Source of the DNA: an uncultured Eubacteriales bacterium
GTDB taxonomy: Bacteria; Bacillota; Clostridia; Christensenellales; Borkfalkiaceae
Direction: 5' to 3'
NCBI GenBank assembly: GCA_902797515.1
Contig: CADBSX010000132.1
Span: 1-10,887 of the forward strand
Length of the DNA: 10,887 bases
In this document: piece after piece, positions 6,375-10,887 of the stretch
Layout: each line of letters opens with the position of its first letter
How positions within the stretch are numbered: the first letter of the stretch is position 1
The notes under the pieces: generated by a model
Database searches by the model: none
What the model saw: only the letters and a program-made list of their open reading frames with translations
Told to the model about the DNA's origin: nothing
Made by a program: the position numbers and the translations under genes

Positions 6375-7019
6375 ATGTTTTTCAAAAGTTTAAGAGAAGA
6401 TATAAATTTCGCGAAACAGTGCGATCCCGCGGCGAGGAGCAAATTCGAGATATTCCTCGCCTATTCGGGCGTAAAGGCTCTTTCGGCGCACAGACGGGCG
6501 AACTTTTTTTACCGCATAGGTTTTAAACTGCTCGCAAGGCTTGTTTCCGAACGCGCGAAACGGCGCACCGGTATAGAGATACATCCCGCCGCGAAAATTT
6601 CGTCGGGCGTGTTCATCGATCACGGTTCGGGCGTGGTGATAGGCGAGACGGCGGTCGTCGAAAAGGGCGTTATTCTCTATCAGGGCGTGACGCTCGGCGG
6701 CACGGGAAAGGAAAAGGGCGCGAAACGGCATCCTACCATAAAGCAAAACTGCGTAATATCGTCGGGCGCGAAAATACTCGGCAACATCACGATAGGCGAA
6801 CACTCGAAAATAGGCGCGGGGAGCGTCGTTTTAAAGGATATTCCGCCGCACTCGACGGTCGTCGGCATCCCCGGTCGGATCGTCAGGATAAACGGCGAAA
6901 AATTCGACGACTCGGACGAAAAGAGAGATATTATCCTCGAAGAACTCTGCCGTCTGCGCGCGAGAGTGGACGAACTCGAAAACAAACTTTCGGAAGGTGA
7001 TAAAAATGAAGATATATAA
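6375..7019 (+). CDS. cysE: Serine O-acetyltransferase
   Basis: CysE transfers acetyl from acetyl-CoA to serine, making O-acetylserine, the precursor that CysK turns into cysteine. The 214 residues show a short alpha-helical N-terminal domain with the DPAARS-like signature (17-22) and a left-handed beta-helix of hexapeptide repeats (about 66-175). Motifs include IDHGSGVVIGETA (81-93, holding catalytic-type D82-H83), LGGTGKEKGAKRHP (107-120, with H119) and KIGAGSVV (145-152). The charged helical tail (181-214) ends in NEDI; a C-terminal isoleucine is what well-studied CysE proteins insert into the CysK active site. The ATG at 6375 has a modest TAAGG-type ribosome binding site (6363-6367). The last 14 bases overlap cysS, so the two are co-transcribed and probably translationally coupled. 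Expression should be governed by the tRNA-Cys T-box upstream. Confidence 0.95.
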   Translation: MFFKSLREDINFAKQCDPAARSKFEIFLAYSGVKALSAHRRANFFYRIGFKLLARLVSERAKRRTGIEIHPAAKISSGVFIDHGSGVVIGETAVVEKGVILYQGVTLGGTGKEKGAKRHPTIKQNCVISSGAKILGNITIGEHSKIGAGSVVLKDIPPHSTVVGIPGRIVRINGEKFDDSDEKRDIILEELCRLRARVDELENKLSEGDKNEDI

Positions 7020-8397
7020 TACTCTGTCGGGAACGAAGGAAGAATTCGTCCCCATAAACGGCGACAAAGTGAATATGTACGCCTGCGGCATCACCGTTTC
7101 AGGCGAGGCGCATATAGGACACGTGTATCAGGCTCTTATATACGATATAATCCGCAAATTCCTTATTAAAAAGGGCTACGACGTGACTTACGCGAGAAAC
7201 TACACCGACGTTGACGACAAGATAATCGCAAAATCCAACGAAACGGGCATTCCCGCGAGCGCCTACGCCAAAATGATGATAAAGAAGATCGACAAGGTGA
7301 TGGCGGATATGGAAATAGACGAGCCGGACCTGTGGCTCAAAGCGACGGAGACGATAGACGATATGATCTCTTTCATTTCCGCCCTTATCGAAAAAGGACA
7401 CGCCTATCCGACGAAGAGCGGAAACGTGTATTTTTCGGTCGATTCCTTCCCCTCTTACGGCAGACTTTCGCACAGAAATCTCGACGACGCGATAAGCGGC
7501 GTAAGGATAGAAAGCGACGCCGAAAAGAAAAATCCGCTCGACTTCGCGCTCTGGAAAGCGGCGAAAGCGGGCGAGCCTTTCTGGCCGTCCCCGTGGGGGA
7601 ACGGTCGCCCGGGCTGGCACATAGAGTGTTCGGCGATGAACAAAAAGGCTTTCGGCGAAGAGATAGACCTTCACGGCGGCGGTCGCGACCTGATCTTTCC
7701 TCACCACGAGAACGAAATAGCGCAGACCGAGGCTCTGACGGGAAAGCGTTTCGTCAAATACTGGGTGCATAACGGACTTATAAAAGTCAACGGTCAGAAG
7801 ATGAGCAAGTCGCTCGGAAACAGCCTTTTAATGACCGATATTTTAAAGGAATATTCCAACGAGGCAATAAAACTCGCTCTTCTTTCCACCAACTACCGCA
7901 ACGACATAAATATAACGCCCGACCTCTTCCCCGACGCGGAAAAACACCTCTACGAGTTTTACAAAGTCTTTTCGGACGCCGAAAAAGCGGGGATAAAAGC
8001 GGACGGCGATTATCCCGAAATCGACGAGAAATTCGACGCGGCAATGTGCGACGATTTCAATACCGCGCTCGCGATAAGCGACTTATACGGCTACTTCAAG
8101 AAGATCCGCCAACTTATTGAGAGCGGCGATACGACGGCGGGAAAAATGCTCGGACAGATAAAGAAAACCTATTCCCTTCTCGGCTTGTTTAAAAAAGAGC
8201 CGTCGGCTTTCGTTTCAGCCTACGAAAAGGCGCACGAAGAGCCCGTGCCGCAAGAGATAACCGCGCTTGCGGAAAAAATGCAGGCGGCGAGGCTCGCGAA
8301 AGATTACGGAAAAGCGGACGCGCTCCGCGCCGAGATAACCGAAAAAGGCTACAACGTAATGATATCCAAAGACGGCGTTACGGTAAAAAAACGCTGA
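7006..8397 (+). CDS. cysS: Cysteinyl-tRNA synthetase
   Basis: CysRS is a class I synthetase that attaches cysteine to tRNA-Cys. I chose ATG 7006 (463 residues) over an in-frame GTG at 6997, because GGAAGGTGA (6992-7000) sits at the right distance before the ATG and MKIYNTLSG is the usual family start. The HIGH motif is at 36-39 and KMSKS at 265-269. The four zinc ligands known from the E. coli enzyme are all present at the expected spacing: C27, C208 (HIEC), H233 and E237 (HHENE). The N-terminal half is the Rossmann fold; the C-terminal third is helical for anticodon binding. The length is normal. It overlaps cysE by 14 bases and shares its T-box control, so low charged tRNA-Cys raises both cysteine supply and charging capacity. 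No clear terminator follows; a promoter begins 6 bases after the stop codon. Confidence 0.97.
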   Translation: MKIYNTLSGTKEEFVPINGDKVNMYACGITVSGEAHIGHVYQALIYDIIRKFLIKKGYDVTYARNYTDVDDKIIAKSNETGIPASAYAKMMIKKIDKVMADMEIDEPDLWLKATETIDDMISFISALIEKGHAYPTKSGNVYFSVDSFPSYGRLSHRNLDDAISGVRIESDAEKKNPLDFALWKAAKAGEPFWPSPWGNGRPGWHIECSAMNKKAFGEEIDLHGGGRDLIFPHHENEIAQTEALTGKRFVKYWVHNGLIKVNGQKMSKSLGNSLLMTDILKEYSNEAIKLALLSTNYRNDINITPDLFPDAEKHLYEFYKVFSDAEKAGIKADGDYPEIDEKFDAAMCDDFNTALAISDLYGYFKKIRQLIESGDTTAGKMLGQIKKTYSLLGLFKKEPSAFVSAYEKAHEEPVPQEITALAEKMQAARLAKDYGKADALRAEITEKGYNVMISKDGVTVKKR

Positions 8398-8402
8398 ATA
8401 TT

Positions 8403-8431
8403 TTGACAAAACGTATATTTCGGTATATAAT
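8403..8431 (+). promoter_or_regulatory. Consensus sigma-A promoter for the flavin reductase-alaS unit
   Basis: TTGACA (8403-8408), a 17-base spacer and TATAAT (8426-8431) match the sigma-A consensus at every position. Transcription should start near 8438, about 30 bases before the next ATG. With no terminator after cysS, read-through may add to this promoter. Confidence 0.9.
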
Positions 8432-8469
8432 ATAATAAAAATTATAAAAATTACAAGGAGTAAAGTAAT

Positions 8470-9036
8470 ATGAAAAAGAAAATAACCGTAACCGAAGCGA
8501 TATTTCCTATGCCCGTGCTTATGATAGCGACTTATAACGAGGACGGCTCGGTCAACGTGATGAACGCCGCTTGGGGCACCATGCTTGACCGCGATATGGT
8601 CGCGCTCAATCTCACCGAGAGTCACAAGACGGTGAAAAATATTAAGGCGAGAAAAGGTTTCACCGTCAGCGTCGCGGACGCGAAACACGTAAAAGAGGCG
8701 GACTACTTCGGCGTGGTCTCGGGAAACAAGACGTCGGACAAGTTTAAAAAAAGCGGACTTACCTCTACTCGCTCGTCACTCGTCGATGCGCCTATAATAA
8801 ACGAGTTCCCCGTGTGTATGGAATGCGAATTCGTTGAGTATCAGAGCGGCGCGACGGGCATCGGCGTTATCGGAAAAGTCGTGAACGTCACCTGCGAAGA
8901 AAGCGCGATGGACGGCGACAAGGTAAGCGTGGAAAAACTCGGCGCGATAGCGTTCGATCCCTATACCGCGGGAGATTATAAGGTGTCCGAAAGAGTCGGC
9001 GACGCTTTTAAAGACGGTCTTACTCTCGCAAAATAA
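8470..9036 (+). CDS. Flavin reductase-like FMN-binding split-barrel protein
   Basis: This 188-residue soluble protein belongs to the flavin reductase-like (DIM6/NTAB) split-barrel family, whose members bind FMN and often pass electrons from NAD(P)H to flavin or other acceptors. Family features are the N-terminal strand FPMPVLMIATYNEDGSVNVMN (12-32), the AAWGTMLD segment (33-40), SHKTVKNI (51-58) near the phosphate-binding region, and SGNKTSDKFKKSGLT (84-98). INEFPVCMECEF (110-121) follows in the C-terminal barrel. The ATG at 8470 has a strong AAGGAG (8455-8460) and a consensus promoter close upstream, so it is probably well expressed. alaS follows 27 bases after its stop codon and is likely in the same transcript. 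Small proteins of this type in anaerobes are mostly uncharacterised; the substrate cannot be told from sequence. Confidence 0.85.
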   Translation: MKKKITVTEAIFPMPVLMIATYNEDGSVNVMNAAWGTMLDRDMVALNLTESHKTVKNIKARKGFTVSVADAKHVKEADYFGVVSGNKTSDKFKKSGLTSTRSSLVDAPIINEFPVCMECEFVEYQSGATGIGVIGKVVNVTCEESAMDGDKVSVEKLGAIAFDPYTAGDYKVSERVGDAFKDGLTLAK

Positions 9037-9041
9037 CTTTA

Positions 9042-9056
9042 ATAAGGCAGGCTTAT
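9042..9056 (+). promoter_or_regulatory. Small hairpin over the weak alaS ribosome binding site
   Basis: ATAAG (9042-9046) and CTTAT (9052-9056) pair around GCAGG. The only purine-rich candidate for ribosome binding before the alaS ATG (AAGGCAGG, 9044-9051) lies inside it, and about 12 bases from the start, which is long. The fold is short and may only mildly reduce initiation. Confidence 0.35.
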
Positions 9057-9063
9057 CCTATAT

Positions 9064-10887
9064 ATGATTACTTCAAAAGAATTAAGAAACAAATGGATAA
9101 AATTTTACGAAGATAAAGGGCATCTCAACATCGGCGCGGTGTCGCTTATCGGCGACGGCTCGACGGGCGTTATGTTCAACGTCGCCGGCATGCAACCGCT
9201 TATGCCCTATCTTCTCGGCAAAAAACATCCGTCGGGAAAGACGAGGCTCTGCAACGTGCAGGGCTGCGTAAGAACGGTGGATATCGAGAGCGTAGGCGAT
9301 CCTACGCACTTCACCTTTTTCGAGATGATGGGAAACTGGTCGCTCGGCGATTACTTCAAAAAGGAAAAGACGGCGTGGAGCTACGAACTTTTAACGAAGG
9401 TTTTCGGGCTCGACGGCGACGAGATATGCTCTACCGTTTTCGAGGGGAACGAATCCGCGCCGCGCGACGAGGAAACCGCGGAACTCCTGAAAAAAGTCGG
9501 CATAAAGCCCGAACATATCTTCTATCTTCCGAAAAAGGACAACTGGTGGGAACTCGAAGGCACCGTCGGCACGCCGTGCGGTCCGGATAACGAGTGGTTC
9601 TATCCGAGAAACGACAAGCCTTGCGGCCCGAACTGCGGTCCGGACTGCGGATGCGGCAGATACGTCGAAATAGGAAACGACGTATATATGCAATACAAAA
9701 AGACGGAAAAGGGCTACGAGCCCCTCGCGAATAAAAACGTGGATACGGGATTCGGACTCGACAGACTTCTCGCGTTTTTAAACGGCATTACCGACGGCTA
9801 TAAGACCGACCTTTTCCTTCCCGTTATCGAGTACCTCGAACAAAAATCGGGCAGAAGTTACGACGGCGACGAAGAGGCGAGAAAGGCGATGCGCATAATC
9901 GCCGACCATATCCGCACTTCCACGATGCTTATCGGCGACGTGAACGGCATAGTTCCGTCCAACGTCGGCGCGGGATATATTTTAAGACGGCTCCTTCGGC
10001 GCGCTATCCGCTACGCGAGAACGCTCGGCGTAGAGCCGACCGCGCTCACCGACGTTTCGAGGATATTCATAGAAAAGATCTACGACGAGGCGTATCCGCT
10101 GCTCAAAGAAAAAGAGGAATACGTTATAGACGAAATAAAGAAGGAAACGGACAAATTCGAGGCGTCGCTCGTCACGGGCTTGAAGGAATTCAATAAGTGC
10201 GTGGACGGGATAAACCGTAAAAATCAGTTTATGTCCGCGAAAGATCCCGCCTACGTCCCCGAAACGGAAATAAGCGGAAAACAGGCGTTCAGACTGTACG
10301 ACACTTTCGGTTTTCCCCTCGAACTCACCGCCGAAATGGCGAAAGAGGCGGGATTTTCCGTCGATGAAGAGGGCTTTAAAGCGGCTTTTAAAGAACATCA
10401 GGAAATAAGCAAACAGCAAGGGACGTTCAAAGGCGGACTTGCGGAACAGAACGAAACGACCGCAAGACTTCACACCGCGACGCACCTCTTGAACGCCGCC
10501 TTAAAAGCGGTTTTCGACGATCCGAATATCAATCAGAAAGGCTCGAACATAACCGTGGAAAGACTCAGATTCGACTTCAATTTCCCGCGCAAGATAACGG
10601 CGGAAGAACTCGAAAAACTTGAAAAATGGGTGAACGACGCGATAGCGGCGAACGCGCCCGTTACGATGGAAGAAATGAGCGTCGAAGAGGCGAAAGCGCA
10701 AGGCGCGGTAGGCGTATTTTCCGAAAAGTACGGCGACAAAGTAAAGGTTTACACCATGGGGAAATACAGCAAAGAGATATGCGGCGGACCGCACGCGAAC
10801 TCGACGGGCGAACTTCACCACTTCAAGATAGTTAAAGAAGAGGCGTCGTCCGCAGGCGTGAGAAGGATAAAAGCCATACTCGACTGA
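9064..10887 (+). CDS. alaS: Short-form alanyl-tRNA synthetase (no C-terminal C-Ala domain)
   Basis: AlaRS charges tRNA-Ala and clears mischarged serine or glycine. The class II catalytic core includes motif 2 region HFTFFEMMGNWSLGDYF (82-98) and motif 3 DTGFGLDRLL (227-236). PSNVGAGYILRRLLRRAIRY (298-317) replaces the usual GRGY arginine with alanine. The editing domain is complete, with HTATH (470-474) and CGGPH (573-577) supplying its four metal-ligand positions, although most AlaRS have CGGTH. A cysteine-rich insert (187-197: CGPNCGPDCGC) precedes VEIGNDVYMQ. The protein stops at 607 residues, just after AGVRRIKAILD; typical AlaRS has about 870 and continues with an oligomerisation and C-Ala segment. 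The clean end resembles short AlaRS forms known in some bacterial lineages, so I read it as a natural variant, but the TGA is the last codon of the window and what follows is unseen. Start ATG 9064; weak ribosome binding site. Confidence 0.93.
   Translation: MITSKELRNKWIKFYEDKGHLNIGAVSLIGDGSTGVMFNVAGMQPLMPYLLGKKHPSGKTRLCNVQGCVRTVDIESVGDPTHFTFFEMMGNWSLGDYFKKEKTAWSYELLTKVFGLDGDEICSTVFEGNESAPRDEETAELLKKVGIKPEHIFYLPKKDNWWELEGTVGTPCGPDNEWFYPRNDKPCGPNCGPDCGCGRYVEIGNDVYMQYKKTEKGYEPLANKNVDTGFGLDRLLAFLNGITDGYKTDLFLPVIEYLEQKSGRSYDGDEEARKAMRIIADHIRTSTMLIGDVNGIVPSNVGAGYILRRLLRRAIRYARTLGVEPTALTDVSRIFIEKIYDEAYPLLKEKEEYVIDEIKKETDKFEASLVTGLKEFNKCVDGINRKNQFMSAKDPAYVPETEISGKQAFRLYDTFGFPLELTAEMAKEAGFSVDEEGFKAAFKEHQEISKQQGTFKGGLAEQNETTARLHTATHLLNAALKAVFDDPNINQKGSNITVERLRFDFNFPRKITAEELEKLEKWVNDAIAANAPVTMEEMSVEEAKAQGAVGVFSEKYGDKVKVYTMGKYSKEICGGPHANSTGELHHFKIVKEEASSAGVRRIKAILD

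Noticed and set aside
6997..7005. GTG at 6997 as the cysS start
   Set aside because: It would add three residues (M-I-K) and place the start inside the GGAAGGTGA ribosome binding site. ATG 7006 has correct spacing and gives the usual N-terminus.
10785..10887. alaS ending by a frameshift or recoded TGA
   Set aside because: Nothing in the last codons looks broken, and the end falls cleanly after the editing domain. It cannot be excluded because no sequence after the TGA is given, so it is kept only as a test under the short-AlaRS finding.
1..10887. CRISPR array, transposon ends, attachment sites, tRNA or rRNA genes
   Set aside because: I looked for regular spaced repeats, terminal inverted repeats with target duplications, transposase-like frames and tRNA-like cloverleaf sequences, and found none; the intergenic spaces are short and accounted for above.

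Overview
The window reads as an ordinary chromosomal housekeeping segment from an anaerobic, low-GC-lineage Gram-positive bacterium (Bacillota, Clostridia-like, possibly an uncultured gut lineage). The reasons are a T-box leader controlling a cysE-cysS pair, near-consensus sigma-A promoters with GGAG-type ribosome binding sites, and a giant oxygen-sensitive-type CoA dehydratase activase. Codons rich in GCG, TCG and ATA look the same across all genes, so I see no sign of recent transfer. The taxonomic placement is inference.

Left part, minus strand (1-5864). The first 18 codons of an unidentified gene lie at the left edge, with a strong promoter and an operator-like nest of GATATC dyads. Next is a clean intrinsic terminator that ends a 1409-residue protein. 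That protein has two HgdC/BadF-type ATPase modules, a cysteine cluster, a DUF2229-type segment and an HgdB-like C-terminal half. Upstream of it, across a hairpin-rich gap of about 110 bases, is serS, which has its own promoter.

Right part, plus strand (5918-10887). A promoter divergent from serS drives a T-box leader. Its parts can be read directly: Stem I base, AGTA loop, a TGC specifier candidate, UGGA for the tRNA end, and an antiterminator that shares bases with a strong terminator. The specifier and the UGGA both fit tRNA-Cys. The leader is followed by a second, unexplained structured stretch with a possible internal promoter, then cysE (serine acetyltransferase) overlapping cysS (cysteinyl-tRNA synthetase). 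A perfect TTGACA/17/TATAAT promoter then drives a flavin-reductase-like protein and a 607-residue alanyl-tRNA synthetase, which stops right after its editing domain, exactly at the window edge.

How the genes fit together: uncharged tRNA-Cys should switch on both cysteine synthesis from serine (CysE) and cysteine charging (CysS). SerS, encoded divergently, uses the same serine. Three aminoacyl-tRNA synthetase genes (Ser, Cys, Ala) sit within 6.4 kb. I see no mobile element, CRISPR array, tRNA or rRNA gene. The most noteworthy items are the giant activase fusion, the short AlaRS, the structured RNA between the T-box terminator and cysE, and the GATATC operator-like site.
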